Shown here one piece after another: positions 15,620 through 23,634 of a stretch of DNA of 47,665 nucleotides. The stretch is from Hyphomicrobiales bacterium (GTDB lineage Bacteria; Pseudomonadota; Alphaproteobacteria; Rhizobiales; Beijerinckiaceae). Positions within the stretch are counted from its first letter, which is position 1, and each line of letters begins with the position of its first letter. The notes under the pieces were generated by a model, which did no database searches, had not been told where the DNA came from, and worked only from the letters and a program-made list of their open reading frames with translations. The DNA lies in NCBI GenBank assembly GCA_026400535.1, contig JAPLOU010000032.1, positions 1 to 47,665 on the forward strand, written 5' to 3'. Position numbers and translations under genes: made by a program.

Positions 15620-16594
15620 TCAGGAGGCCGGCCTGCCAAGAAGTTCGCGATAGAACCTCTCTTGCCCAACCAGGAAATCCTCGAAGGCCTTGCCCGCGAT
15701 CGGCGCATCCGAAGCAATATTTTCCTTAAGGTAAGCCTTGAATGCCGGTGTCGCCACAACCTTCTGGAAGATACCCTCCCAGTAGCGCGCCGCGTCATCG
15801 GGCGTGCCACGCGGCGTCGCCATGCCACGCCACATCTGGAAATTGGGAGCATTGATCCCCTGCTCCTTCATGGTGGGCACATTCGGGAGCGCCGAAAACC
15901 GTGTATCGCGGAACACGCCAAGCGCCTTCACTGCCTTTGACTCAAGGTGTCCGATGAATTCCAGCGGGTTGCCCATGCAGGCTTGCACATGGCCACCAAG
16001 AAGCTGCGTCAGCGCCTCACCGCCGCTGTTGAAGTTGAGCATATTGAACTCGACACCAGTTGCCTTGGTGAACACCGAGATCGCCATGACATCCGTGGTG
16101 CCCCCGGTGGCGAAGGCAACGCTCTTTGGCGGGCGCGCCTTGGCGGCCGCAACGAACTCCTGGGCATTGTTCCAGGGTGCATCTCCCTTCACGAACAGCA
16201 GGAAATCGTCGAGCATGACATTCATCGATGGCCGCACTTCGGTGAGGGTCTTTGCTGCCGGATTGAGGATTGGTGTGATCTGCGTCGTGCCATTGACGAC
16301 GATGATCGTGTGGGGATCGCTGAGCTTGCGCGATGTGATGTAGCCGAGGCCGACGGCACCGCCGCCACCCGGTCGATTGTTGAGCGCGATCGACACGGGG
16401 ACGAGTTTCTCATCGACAATGATCTTGTGGATGACACGGGCGAGAAGATCAGCGCCCCCCCCGACGCCAAACGGGATGACAAACTCGACATCTCGCGTGG
16501 GCACCCAGGTTCCCTGAGCATGGCCGGGAGTTGATAACCCGGCGAATGGAGAGGCGGAAGCCGCCATCAGCAGGCTTCGACGTGTCATCAGCAT
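15620..16594 (-). CDS. tctC: Tripartite tricarboxylate transporter substrate-binding protein TctC (Bug family)
   Basis: A 324-residue periplasmic protein with a Tat-like signal (MTRRSLLMAASA, cleavage near GHAQG). Family motifs are FVIPFGVGGGADLLARVI at the beginning of lobe one, NNRPGGGGAVGLGYI, and SGGEALTQLLGGHVQACMG in lobe two. Bug proteins bind carboxylates through two water molecules bridged by the main chain. The start at 16594 is preceded by GGGGAGG. First gene of a tight three-gene operon. The ligand (citrate, tricarballylate, aromatic acid or other) is not predictable. Confidence 0.94.
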   Translation of the reverse strand: MLMTRRSLLMAASASPFAGLSTPGHAQGTWVPTRDVEFVIPFGVGGGADLLARVIHKIIVDEKLVPVSIALNNRPGGGGAVGLGYITSRKLSDPHTIIVVNGTTQITPILNPAAKTLTEVRPSMNVMLDDFLLFVKGDAPWNNAQEFVAAAKARPPKSVAFATGGTTDVMAISVFTKATGVEFNMLNFNSGGEALTQLLGGHVQACMGNPLEFIGHLESKAVKALGVFRDTRFSALPNVPTMKEQGINAPNFQMWRGMATPRGTPDDAARYWEGIFQKVVATPAFKAYLKENIASDAPIAGKAFEDFLVGQERFYRELLGRPAS

Positions 16595-16706
16595 AAACTG
16601 CCTCCCCTCATCATTTTCTCTTAATCTTGTGCGCGAGGCTACCATGGGCTTCGGGCCTGTCAATCTGCAAGGGACAGCGCGGCAGACGGGGGCTTCGACG
16701 CGCTCC

Positions 16707-18062
16707 TCATGCTGTTGACCGGTGCGGGATCGCATCCAGCATGTACGACTCGTTGCCAACCCCCGTCACCGTCGACATGATGCGACCGGAGGCAAGGTCG
16801 AGGAGCCACACAATGCTGCTGCGCGACCCCGTCTTGGCCCCGCCGATGACCGCGGCATAGCGACCTGCAACCATGGTGATGCCACGCGGACGCGGCGTGG
16901 CACCGCCCGGTGCTTCCGGGTGCAAACGGAGAACCTCCGAAGGGCGGCCTGCCACGGCATCTGCGACACTGATCAGGGAAATTGTGTTGGAACGGAAGCA
17001 GGTCGCCATCACATGTCGTCCGTCAGGCGTGAAACAGACGGCAAACGGTCGGGTCCGCTCCGACGTATCATCGCTGCCGATACGCACCCGCGCCACCTCT
17101 GAATCCCGGCCGCCGGCTGCCGCACGCCCCACATCGATGATCGAGATCGTCGATCCCTCATAGGCCTCGGACATGCTCTCGCGTGCGGCCACTGCCACCA
17201 GCGCCCCATTCGGGCTTGCAGCAAGTCCAAACGGTCCGGTTTCGACCTGGACGCGATTGACTTCCGCGCCAGCATCACCGGAAAGCGCGGCACGGATGTC
17301 AAAGACCGATACGTCGCTGAACCCGCCGTTGCCGACAAAGGCCGTGCCTCCATTCAGCGGCGAGATCGCTAGGCCGGTCGGATTGGGATATCGCCCAAAG
17401 CTTGGATGGGGGCTGTCATGGCTGCTGGGGCCCTTGGCAGGATGCTTGGGATTCTGCCACAGCGGAACCCGCCGGATCACGGATCGATCGGTGACATCGA
17501 TCGCGGTCATTTCATCACCGCCGTCTTCGCTCTCAGCCGCCTCGCCACAATTCACAAGCAGCGTTTTCCCGTCCGGGGTAAGGCCGCAGCCGACCGGCCC
17601 GGTACGTCCCGTAGGCACAAAGGCAGCCACGGCGCCGAGCGTGGCATTGTTGCTGGGATCGAGCGCGGCCTGGAGGTCAAGGACGGTAATCAGGCCAGGA
17701 TGCCCATGCTGATACCGGCCAGCAGCTGCGGGCGTTGCCGATCCGGAATGATTCACGATATACGCGAAGCGTCCATCGCGGTCGACCGTGACGGCGACCG
17801 GCTGCCCGCTGGCGGGTGTCTCGGCAACGCCGTCGCCGTCGCAATCGACGTCAGGCGTGACGCGCGGGCGAGAGATCACGGCGCAATCGGTGCAATCATT
17901 CTCGGGCAACAGCGCCTTTTCCACATCGATGATCGCCATCCAGTTGTCCCACCTTCCACTGACGATCAGATGACCAAGATCTTGTTCCACGCGCTCCGTT
18001 CCCCCAAGGTTGCAATACTTTCCGTCCGCGAGCCTATCGGCCGGGTCCCGGCTCCGCAACAA
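16707..18062 (-). CDS. Secreted-type beta-propeller (YVTN/PQQ-like repeat) protein, 5' end uncertain
   Basis: Up to 451 residues made of repeated blades: HLIVSGRWDNWMAIIDVE, then PVAVTVDRDGRFAYIVNHSG, GLTPDGKTLLVNCG, GLAISPLNGGTAFVGNGGFS, GLAASPNGALVAVAARESM and FTPDGRHVMATCFRSNTIS. This is the YVTN/lactonase-like seven-blade pattern. An Asp-rich loop DVDCDGDG may bind calcium. No signal peptide is seen, and the only starts are a TTG at 18062 or a GTG at 17990. The IS6 remnant begins at about 18128, so the original 5' end was probably lost. No function can be assigned; such propellers often serve as extracytoplasmic scaffolds. Confidence 0.65.
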   Translation of the reverse strand: MLRSRDPADRLADGKYCNLGGTERVEQDLGHLIVSGRWDNWMAIIDVEKALLPENDCTDCAVISRPRVTPDVDCDGDGVAETPASGQPVAVTVDRDGRFAYIVNHSGSATPAAAGRYQHGHPGLITVLDLQAALDPSNNATLGAVAAFVPTGRTGPVGCGLTPDGKTLLVNCGEAAESEDGGDEMTAIDVTDRSVIRRVPLWQNPKHPAKGPSSHDSPHPSFGRYPNPTGLAISPLNGGTAFVGNGGFSDVSVFDIRAALSGDAGAEVNRVQVETGPFGLAASPNGALVAVAARESMSEAYEGSTISIIDVGRAAAGGRDSEVARVRIGSDDTSERTRPFAVCFTPDGRHVMATCFRSNTISLISVADAVAGRPSEVLRLHPEAPGGATPRPRGITMVAGRYAAVIGGAKTGSRSSIVWLLDLASGRIMSTVTGVGNESYMLDAIPHRSTA

Positions 18063-18127
18063 TCGCCGTCGAATGGCAGCGGAAGATTCCGCTTGCTGGG
18101 CGGTGTGGCCGCCCTCCCCTTGCCTGC

Positions 18128-19325
18128 ATGACCCGATCCGCCATGCTCCGCTCTTTCAAGTCGTCGCCGGGGATCATCCGTCGGGCGGTGATGATGGACT
18201 GCGCTCTCTGCTGTTCATTACGGCACGCCGAGGACCTGTTGCACGAGCGCGGCTCGACGTGGCTCATGGGACCGCGCCGTTCTGATCGAACCGGTTCGGG
18301 ACGATCTTCGACCGCAGATCAGGCGGAGCCGCGTTCAGGCGATGCGAGACTTCCAACGTGATCAATGGCATCTCGACGCGTTCTTCGGGAAGATCCAGGG
18401 GCTGAAGCACGATCTCTGGTACGCCGTGGATCACGAAGGTGAAGGGCTCGAAAGCGTCGTGACGAAGCGCCGCGACAGAAAGTCTGCAGTGATACTCCTC
18501 GGGAAATCCCTGAAGCGGCCTGATCCGCAACTCGCTGGAGTTCGTGTCATGGAAGGATCGCAAGCCTGTTGTGCCCGCCCTGCACGAGATCGATCGGGCC
18601 GAAGATGCTCAGGCTGGCCCGAAAGCGCCGGAGCATCTGGAAGCTGGCTATTGGGGAACCAGATATCTCGCCATCATCCAGGGCTGGCGGCGCAACTGGG
18701 ATCGGTTCATCCCGTTTCTTGCCTTCGCGGAGGCGGACCGCATTATGATCCATACAACCAATTCCATCGCGGCGCTCAATTCCAAGCTCCGGCGTGCGGT
18801 CAAGATCCGGGGCTATTTTGCCAACGACGACGCGGCAGTGAAGCTGATCTATCTGGTCTGATCGATCTGGTCTTGCGCGACGCCACTGCAGAGTGGACAA
18901 TGTCAGCCTGGGAATGGTCGGAAGCGCAGTCGCAATTCGCTATCCTTTTCGAAGAAAGGTTCATCATCCGGTGAAGCCAAACCGGCCCCTGACACAGAAT
19001 TCGGGATAGTCCTGGCCAGACCGAGACGATCATCACCGATCGACTGGCGTCCTATGGAGCAGCGCTCAAGGTTCTGGGCGCCATCGATGAGCGCAAGACC
19101 TGCCGGTGGTGCAACAGCCGAACCAAGAATTCTCACCAGCCATTCCGACCACAACAACGGGCCATGCTGCGCGTCCGGCGCATGCGCACCCTGCAGACCT
19201 TCACTGCGTTGAACGGATCCATTCACAACCAGTGCAACGCGGAGCGCCACCTCACCGGCCGCCAGATCTTCAAGGAACAACGCACCGCCGCTCTCACCGA
19301 GTGGCGAAAGCTCTGCGCGGCCTGA
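18128..19325 (+). pseudogene. IS6-family transposase, copy B, interrupted by an IS256 remnant
   Basis: The 5' part (18128-18519) contains, in shifting frames, FKSSPGIIRRAVMM and AEDLLHERGST (zinc-finger/HTH region), RVQAMRDFQRDQWHLDAFF and YAVDHEGEGLESVVTKRRDR (first half of the DDE core). The 3' part (19020-19325) is one open frame: TETIITDRLASYGAALKVLG, then RTKNSHQPFRPQQRAMLR, HNQCNAERHL and TAALTEWRKLCAA with a TGA at 19323. Between them (18520 to about 19011) lies IS256-type sequence. Joined, the two parts cover most of an IS6 transposase of about 230 residues. Frameshifts in the 5' half mean it is dead apart from the insertion. Confidence 0.8.
18520..19011 (+). mobile_element. IS256-family remnant (C-terminal third and right end)
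   Basis: The frame from 18520 reads LIRNSLEFVSWKDRKPVV, then EAGYWGTRYLAIIQGWRRNW, HTTNSIAALNSKLRRAV and FANDDAAVKLIYLV, all from the C-terminal part of IS256 transposases. It stops at 18859. In another frame WTMSAWEWSEAQSQFAILFE continues to 18974. The sequence ACACAGAATTCGGGATAGTC just after (about 18991-19010) matches the shape of the IS256 terminal repeat. The left two thirds of the element are missing, so insertion was followed by deletion. Confidence 0.8.
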
Positions 19326-19375
19326 CCAAAACTGGGTTCGGACGACTTCTGAGACATTTTTTGTATTTCAGGACC
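19326..19375 (+). repeat. Conserved 3' flank of IS6-family copy B
   Basis: After the TGA the sequence ACTGGGTTCGGACGACTTCT, GAGAC and TTTCAGGACC repeats what follows copies A (13536-13581) and C (23959-24006). It probably contains the right terminal repeat of the IS6-type element. Confidence 0.55.
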
Positions 19376-19512
19376 GTTCAGTCCGCCCGACGAGCACACC
19401 GTGCGCCCTGAAGGGGCTTACGAAAGATTAGGATTATTCGTTTTAGTCTCTTCAATATTAGCATTGTCATTTTAAAATTTAACGGCTCCTGCTGTTACTG
19501 GAGATCTACACA
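19376..19512. promoter_or_regulatory. AT-rich upstream region of the unknown membrane-protein island
   Basis: About 135 bases, markedly AT-richer than the surroundings (for example CATTTTAAAATTTAAC near 19470), directly ahead of the first island gene. It is likely to contain the promoter. No clear -35/-10 pair could be singled out. Confidence 0.35.
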
Positions 19513-19914
19513 ATGACCTATGCATACGAGCAGCAGGGGCGACGCCCGATTGTCGGAATCGCGGTCGTGCTTGGCTTTGGCTTGACCGCGCTTAGCTTCG
19601 CCTATGGCGCGCCTTGGTACTTCACCGCGATAACGACGCTGTCCGCCCTCATGGCGTTGGCGATCGTCGTGCAGAACAGCCGTAGCGGCCTGCGTCTTGA
19701 AGGTGACACGCTGACGCTTTTCAAGGACCGGTGGCGCCACGTCATCGATGTCGGGACGATCCGCCATGTCCGGGTGACGGCGTCGATGGACGGCCAGCCC
19801 AGCATCTGGCTCGATTTCGATCATGCGCCTCCCTATCGACTGCCAGGCTACTGCTTCGGCTCCGCGGAGCCGCTGAAGGACGTCTTCCGGCAGCGTGGGA
19901 TCGCTGTCGCCTAG
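19513..19914 (+). CDS. Small membrane protein with PH-like domain (unknown function)
   Basis: A 133-residue protein. Two hydrophobic helices (about 13-30 and 34-53: IVGIAVVLGFGLTALSF and WYFTAITTLSALMALAIVV) are followed by a cytosolic beta-rich part. It reads LRLEGDTLTLFKDRWRHVI, VGTIRHVRVTASMDGQPSIW and LDFDHAPPYRLPGY, and ends in a helix. This arrangement resembles bacterial PH-like (bPH/YdbT-type) membrane proteins. It begins a run of plus-strand genes behind an AT-rich promoter region; the next gene starts 15 bases later. No specific family was recognised. Confidence 0.7.
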   Translation: MTYAYEQQGRRPIVGIAVVLGFGLTALSFAYGAPWYFTAITTLSALMALAIVVQNSRSGLRLEGDTLTLFKDRWRHVIDVGTIRHVRVTASMDGQPSIWLDFDHAPPYRLPGYCFGSAEPLKDVFRQRGIAVA

Positions 19915-19929
19915 GAGGGTACGGACATC

Positions 19930-20304
19930 GTGAACACGGTCATACTGCTGCTGTTCTTCGTGATATCAGGGCTGCTCGTCTTGACGCCGCCCGTTGCCGT
20001 CTGGCGCGCGCTCTCGCGGCAAGCCTCAGGACCGGCGGCATGGCTCTATCCTGCGCTGGCGTTGATCGGCCCCTTCGTCGCCGCCTTTGTTGTCGTCGTC
20101 CTGATGTGGCTCCCGGCTTATTCGGGGCAATGCGGCGGCTGGCTCGGAGAAACCTCCCCATGCCGCGATTTCGGCCAGTATGCGACTGAAACCATGTTCT
20201 GGACTGCCATGAGCATGGCCATGCCTGGCCTTCTGGGGATGCTCCTTGGCGTCGCTGTCCTGATCGTTGTGTTGATCAGGCGCCACTTACATGCTCCGCG
20301 TTGA
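19930..20304 (+). CDS. Small four-helix membrane protein with Cys-pair loop (unknown function)
   Basis: A 124-residue protein with four hydrophobic segments: 3-22, 38-63, 87-101 and 102-117. The loop between helices two and three holds SGQCGGWLGETSPC, whose two cysteines could form a disulfide if the loop is extracytoplasmic. It starts with GTG at 19930, with AGGAGGG 12 bases upstream, right after the preceding gene, so the two are probably one operon. The gene at 20352 is a clear paralogue with the same loop and helix order. Function unknown. Confidence 0.7.
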   Translation: MNTVILLLFFVISGLLVLTPPVAVWRALSRQASGPAAWLYPALALIGPFVAAFVVVVLMWLPAYSGQCGGWLGETSPCRDFGQYATETMFWTAMSMAMPGLLGMLLGVAVLIVVLIRRHLHAPR

Positions 20305-20351
20305 TGAATGAAAGTGAAGTACAATAGCAGTTTTTTAGCTAAGGATAGCTT

Positions 20352-20854
20352 ATGTACCTCGACGTCTGGACACTTCTAAATGATAGCAGTGCGCTTCTCG
20401 TCACGTTTTTAATCATTGCGATTGTAGATAATTTTCATTTTATCCCATCGGTATCTGTGCTTTTTTCGATATTGATCTGTCCCATCATTATGGGATGCTT
20501 GATCTTGGCCACTCCAGCCTCCAGTTGGCGTCGGCTGCCGAAAACAGGATCAAGCGCCCAATCGTGGCAAAATCCCACTTTGGCGCTTTTGGCCCCGTTC
20601 ACCGTCGCCTATGTCCTTGCAGTGATACTCTGGTTGGGTCGATACGACGGTCGATGTGGCGACTGGATCAGCGCTGGCTTCGGTCGAACATACCCCTGTC
20701 ATACCCCTGTGCTGGATTTCTCCAATACGTCGGTGAGGCCTTGAATCACGCGTTCAGCATTCTGGTCTTTCCAGGGTTGCTCGGTATTGGGCTCGGTCTC
20801 GCGGTACTCGCTGTTGACTTGATCAGGCGCCGCATGTCCCGCCCGGCTGCGTGA
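20352..20854 (+). pseudogene. Paralogue of the four-helix membrane protein, frameshifted by an 11-bp tandem duplication
   Basis: The frame from ATG 20352 (AAGGA site upstream) encodes hydrophobic segments and the loop DGRCGDWISAGFGRTYPC, then goes out of frame and stops at 20744. The missing end, FLQYVGEALNHAFSILVF and PGLLGIGLGLAVLAVDLIRR, lies in another frame and ends at 20854. At the break, CATACCCCTGT occurs twice in tandem (20689-20699 and 20700-20710). Removing one 11-base unit restores YPCAGFLQYVGE, which aligns with SPCRDFGQYATE of the neighbour at 19930. The 5' half is clearly AT-richer than neighbouring genes. Confidence 0.8.
20689..20710 (+). repeat. Perfect 11-bp tandem duplication
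   Basis: CATACCCCTGT twice without a spacer. Eleven is not a multiple of three, so it shifts the reading frame of the gene around it. A slippage-type change of this kind is in principle reversible. Confidence 0.95.
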
Positions 20855-20866
20855 ACAGAGGGCACC

Positions 20867-21577
20867 ATGGCCCATTTCAGATGTCTCATTCGTGGCGAGG
20901 GCTTCTTGGGTATCCTCGAGGGGCGGGACAGCCCGATCGGCTTTTATGTCAATCGCCCGGTCGAGGCCGATGACGCCGAGCAAGCCCGGCGCGCTGTCCT
21001 CGACGCGTTCCACGCAGAACTTGCCGAGCGAGGCTGGGCGGAAAAGGGTGGGCGTGTGGTTGTCGATGAGATCGATGAAATCGACGCGTCTGAGCTTTCC
21101 TCGATCGGGCAGGGCTTTGTGGTCTTTCCGGACGAGGAAGCCGGCCCTGAGAAGGGGGCGGCTGACCTGCAAACGCCGTTCTTGCTCATCGGGCATGGTG
21201 GCTTCTCGGTGTATTCCGATGTGCTGGCCGAGCCATGGATGATGACCAGGACAGCGATCAACAGTTTCCGCAACGCGGTCTGCTATGACGGCTCAGGCAA
21301 AACCTGCACCATCATCGATGTGATCCCGCTTCGGGACGTGACGCCGCGCGATCGCATGCTGCCTTGGCGCCGGATTCCGGTAAGGCTTGTGCTACAGTCT
21401 GGGCCCGATCTGTCGCTCGTCGATGTGCGTGTCAGGCTCCTCTCGATCCTGCAGGGAGATAGCGAGATCGCCGATTTCCTAAAGATGCCGGTCGATGACG
21501 CCATCGCATGGGTTCGCAGAGCGGCAACTCCCATGGCCCTGATCGAAGCCGCCGAAGCCATCCTCGGCGCTTGCTGA
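20867..21577 (+). CDS. Hypothetical cytosolic protein
   Basis: A 236-residue soluble protein with no signal peptide or membrane helix. It starts MAHFRCLIRGEGFLGILEG, has an acidic middle (VVVDEIDEIDASELSSI, about 66-82) and an Asp/Glu-rich DEEAGPEKGAAD segment. A hydrophobic patch TPFLLIGHGGFSVYSDV sits near 102-118, and the C-terminal ~60 residues are helical. It begins 12 bases after the end of the disrupted paralogue, on the same strand, so it belongs to the same transcription unit. No family was recognised. The combination with small membrane proteins next to IS elements would fit an accessory or immunity-type cassette, but there is no direct sign of that. Confidence 0.65.
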   Translation: MAHFRCLIRGEGFLGILEGRDSPIGFYVNRPVEADDAEQARRAVLDAFHAELAERGWAEKGGRVVVDEIDEIDASELSSIGQGFVVFPDEEAGPEKGAADLQTPFLLIGHGGFSVYSDVLAEPWMMTRTAINSFRNAVCYDGSGKTCTIIDVIPLRDVTPRDRMLPWRRIPVRLVLQSGPDLSLVDVRVRLLSILQGDSEIADFLKMPVDDAIAWVRRAATPMALIEAAEAILGAC

Positions 21578-21599
21578 ACCGCCGCTCTTGATGCCTCTT

Positions 21600-22260
21600 G
21601 CCCCAGTCCGGCACCATCGCCGTGTGTCCGACGCGGTTCAATCCAATGTCCAGCTCGGTTGCGCAACGCCGCATCGTTACACAGCGCTGCAGCCCTGGCG
21701 GGGCGGGTCAGGTCGCCTGGCGCTACAATCGCGCCTTCAGCGACATAGCCTTCGCCCGTTACCAAAAATGCTCCCTCACCCGCTTCGGCTGCGGTGACGA
21801 CCATTGCATTGCGGGTCAGCAGCCGGTCTTTTCGGTGCAGATGACCGACACCGAGCCGATCGCCTCTCTGGCGGGCAGGCGGCGGACGATGGCGTTGCGG
21901 CGCGTCATGGCTTGCATGCCGATTGCCAGCGTGAAGGTCATCCCGCAGGTAGGCCATTGGGGATCGCTGCGACGGCCACGCCCCCCCGCAGCCATGAACA
22001 TCTCGCAAACCTCGCGGTGGCCGACAAGATAGCCGAAGGCGAGCAGGAGCGCCGATGCTAGCAGGATGAGGAACGACAGCCAGCGCGCGCAATGGTTCAT
22101 CTGTTCCAGCCGCTGCGGGGTCAGTTGCTCGACCCCCGCCAGCAGCCAGCCGATGTCGCCAGGCACCAGCGCGGCCCCATCCACCCTCAACCTCGCGCCA
22201 TCCTGCAGCACCAAGGCCTTTGGTGCCAGCATCGACCCGGTGATGAAGCGTTCCGGTCAC
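21600..22260 (-). pseudogene. Cation-transporting P-type ATPase, decayed internal fragment
   Basis: On the minus strand several frames together spell part of a P2/P3-type ATPase. LAPKALVLQDGARLRVDG is followed by VPGDI from the actuator domain. A helix reads WLSFLILLASALLLAFGYLV. The M4 motif AAIPNGLPAGM replaces IPEGLP, and TLAIGMQAMTRRNAIVRRLP leads to the phosphorylation site as CTEKTGC in place of DKTGT. Then come LLTRNAMVVTAAEAGEGAFL and AALCNDAALRN. A run of seven G's near 21980 and other indels break the frame. Loss of the phosphorylated Asp and the frameshifts show it is dead. Both ends are missing. Confidence 0.85.
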
Positions 22261-22360
22261 CACGGCGGCGCCCACAAGGACCTAGATCAGTACAGTGTGG
22301 ACCTGCACGAGGAACTGCAGAAGAGGCCCGCGCGCTCATACTTCGGGCAGACGGTTCTGC

Positions 22361-22528
22361 CTATGCACGGTTCAGCCTGTGCACGGCCAGTCGCCATGCC
22401 GCCTCGGTTCCAGTCATTCCATCGACGTGGGCATCGAGCGCGGCAATGGAGTTCGCGGCCACCTCACGATGCGCGGCGGCCAACGAAACGTGCCACAGTA
22501 GCCACTCGTCATCGTGCAGTATAGCCAC
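22361..22528 (-). CDS. Possible small protein overlapping the 3' end of the SDR gene
   Basis: A 55-codon frame from a GTG at 22528 to a TAG at 22361, overlapping the last 20 bases of the SDR gene. It encodes ILHDDEWLLWHVSLAAAHRE and continues ANSIAALDAHVDGMTGTEAA with a short basic end. Amphipathic helices are likely, but no family is recognised. It could be translationally coupled to the SDR or be the leftover end of another gene. Evidence is only the open frame and a protein-like composition. Confidence 0.25.
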   Translation of the reverse strand: MAILHDDEWLLWHVSLAAAHREVAANSIAALDAHVDGMTGTEAAWRLAVHRLNRA

Positions 22529-23279
22529 CATCCACCACCAGCTTGGCCCCGGTCACGAATCTGGCCTCGTCCGAGGCGAGATAGACCACCGCCCAGGCAA
22601 TGTCGTCGGGTTCGCCCATATGGCCGATAGGATGGAGAGACCCCGCTGCTGATTTCGCGGCTTCCAGATCGTCGGAGGTAGCACGTAGATGGTTTTCCAC
22701 CATCGGCGTCCAGATGTAGCCGGGATGTATGGAGTTCACGCGGATCTGCTCGGGGGCATAGGTGATGGCGTCGTTCTTGGTCATCAGCCGCACGGCGCCC
22801 TTCGAAGCATGGTAGGGCGCGATGCCGCCAATGCCGATCAACCCGGCGATCGAAGAGAGGTTGATGATCGCCCCGCCCTTCGCCGCGCGCAGATGCGGGA
22901 TGGTGTGCTTGGTGCCGAAGAACACCCCTTTCACGTTCACCGCCTGCACCCTGTCCCATTCTGCCTCGGTAACCTGATCGGTAGGCTTGGGCGAACCCGA
23001 GATACCCGCATTGTTGACGATGATGTTTAGCCCGCCAAAGCGCGCGGCTGCAGCGTCTATGGCGGACTTCAGCGCGCCCTCGTCGGCGACATCCACCTTC
23101 CAGAAGGCGGCCTGACCGGCTTTGGCGACAAGCTCATCCGCTAGCGCGCTGCCCTCGACCTCCAGAACGTCGAAGATGGCGACCTTCGCTCCCTCTTCAG
23201 CCATGCGCAGCACGCAGGCCCGGCCAATGCCGGCGGCGCCTCCTGTGACGATGGCGGCTTTTCCTGCAAGTCGGTTCAT
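22509..23279 (-). CDS. Short-chain dehydrogenase/reductase (SDR)
   Basis: A 256-residue classical SDR with an orthodox cofactor motif TGGAAGIG (12-19), Asp37 after beta-2 (NAD preference), NNAG (89-92), Ser143, and Tyr156/Lys160 in YHASK. The C-terminus has HPGYIWTPM and ends VTGAKLVVDGGYTAR, as in many SDRs that oxidise secondary alcohols (hydroxysteroids, cyclic alcohols). The closest-looking named families are 3-alpha/20-beta hydroxysteroid and cyclohexanol-type dehydrogenases, but the substrate cannot be given. An HTH-domain gene lies 75 bases upstream on the same strand. Confidence 0.9.
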   Translation of the reverse strand: MNRLAGKAAIVTGGAAGIGRACVLRMAEEGAKVAIFDVLEVEGSALADELVAKAGQAAFWKVDVADEGALKSAIDAAAARFGGLNIIVNNAGISGSPKPTDQVTEAEWDRVQAVNVKGVFFGTKHTIPHLRAAKGGAIINLSSIAGLIGIGGIAPYHASKGAVRLMTKNDAITYAPEQIRVNSIHPGYIWTPMVENHLRATSDDLEAAKSAAGSLHPIGHMGEPDDIAWAVVYLASDEARFVTGAKLVVDGGYTAR

Positions 23280-23354
23280 GGTCGGTGTCCTCTTGGGATG
23301 GTTGGATGATTTCGGAAACGAACAAGAGCAGTACGACCTGAGAGGGCCGCTTCA

Positions 23355-23579
23355 TCAATCCTTGTGCGCTCGGGCGCAGGCTTCCATGCCGCCCTTCTCG
23401 CGCGGTGCCGTCTCCCGGGCTTTCAGGAAGCGGTCCGGATCGGAATCCGCGATACGCCAGCCATTGCCGATGTCGATGGCACGAAGCTGCCTGGATTTCA
23501 TCCATCGCAGCACAGTTGTCTCGTCAATCTCAAGCCGTCCGGAAATTTTCTGCATGATCTGATATCGCAAATATAGCAT
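23355..23579 (-). CDS. Excisionase-type helix-turn-helix DNA-binding protein
   Basis: A short protein of about 74 residues starting at 23579 (or 66 from 23555). The core ISGRLEIDETTVLRWMKSRQ followed by LRAIDIGNGWRIADSDPDRF is the MerR/excisionase-like wHTH (HTH_17) pattern, in which the wing is G-x-x-WRI. A basic C-terminus follows. Proteins of this kind act as small regulators or recombination directionality factors. The upstream region is very AT-rich and carries a TATAAT box (23595-23600) and an FNR/FixK-like site (23635-23648). It may control the SDR gene downstream. No strong ribosome binding site decides between the two starts. Confidence 0.65.
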   Translation of the reverse strand: MLYLRYQIMQKISGRLEIDETTVLRWMKSRQLRAIDIGNGWRIADSDPDRFLKARETAPREKGGMEACARAHKD

Positions 23580-23594
23580 CTTAAATGATACTTT

Positions 23595-23600
23595 ATTATA
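23595..23600 (-). promoter_or_regulatory. Candidate -10 box TATAAT
   Basis: On the minus strand TATAAT lies 16 bases upstream of the ATG at 23579, inside an AT-rich segment. There is no good -35 hexamer at the right distance, which would fit an activator-dependent promoter. Confidence 0.45.
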
Positions 23601-23634
23601 TACGCACAATATATGAATGCTTGTTTTATTTTGA

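Noticed and set aside
18264..18563. Minus-strand 99-codon frame over the IS6 5' half
   Set aside because: It is the antisense of the transposase core. Similar antisense frames of IS genes are often annotated as hypothetical proteins.
22250..22360. Plus-strand frame with an EELQKRPAR-like stretch
   Set aside because: Short, no start signal, no family match, and between two decayed segments.
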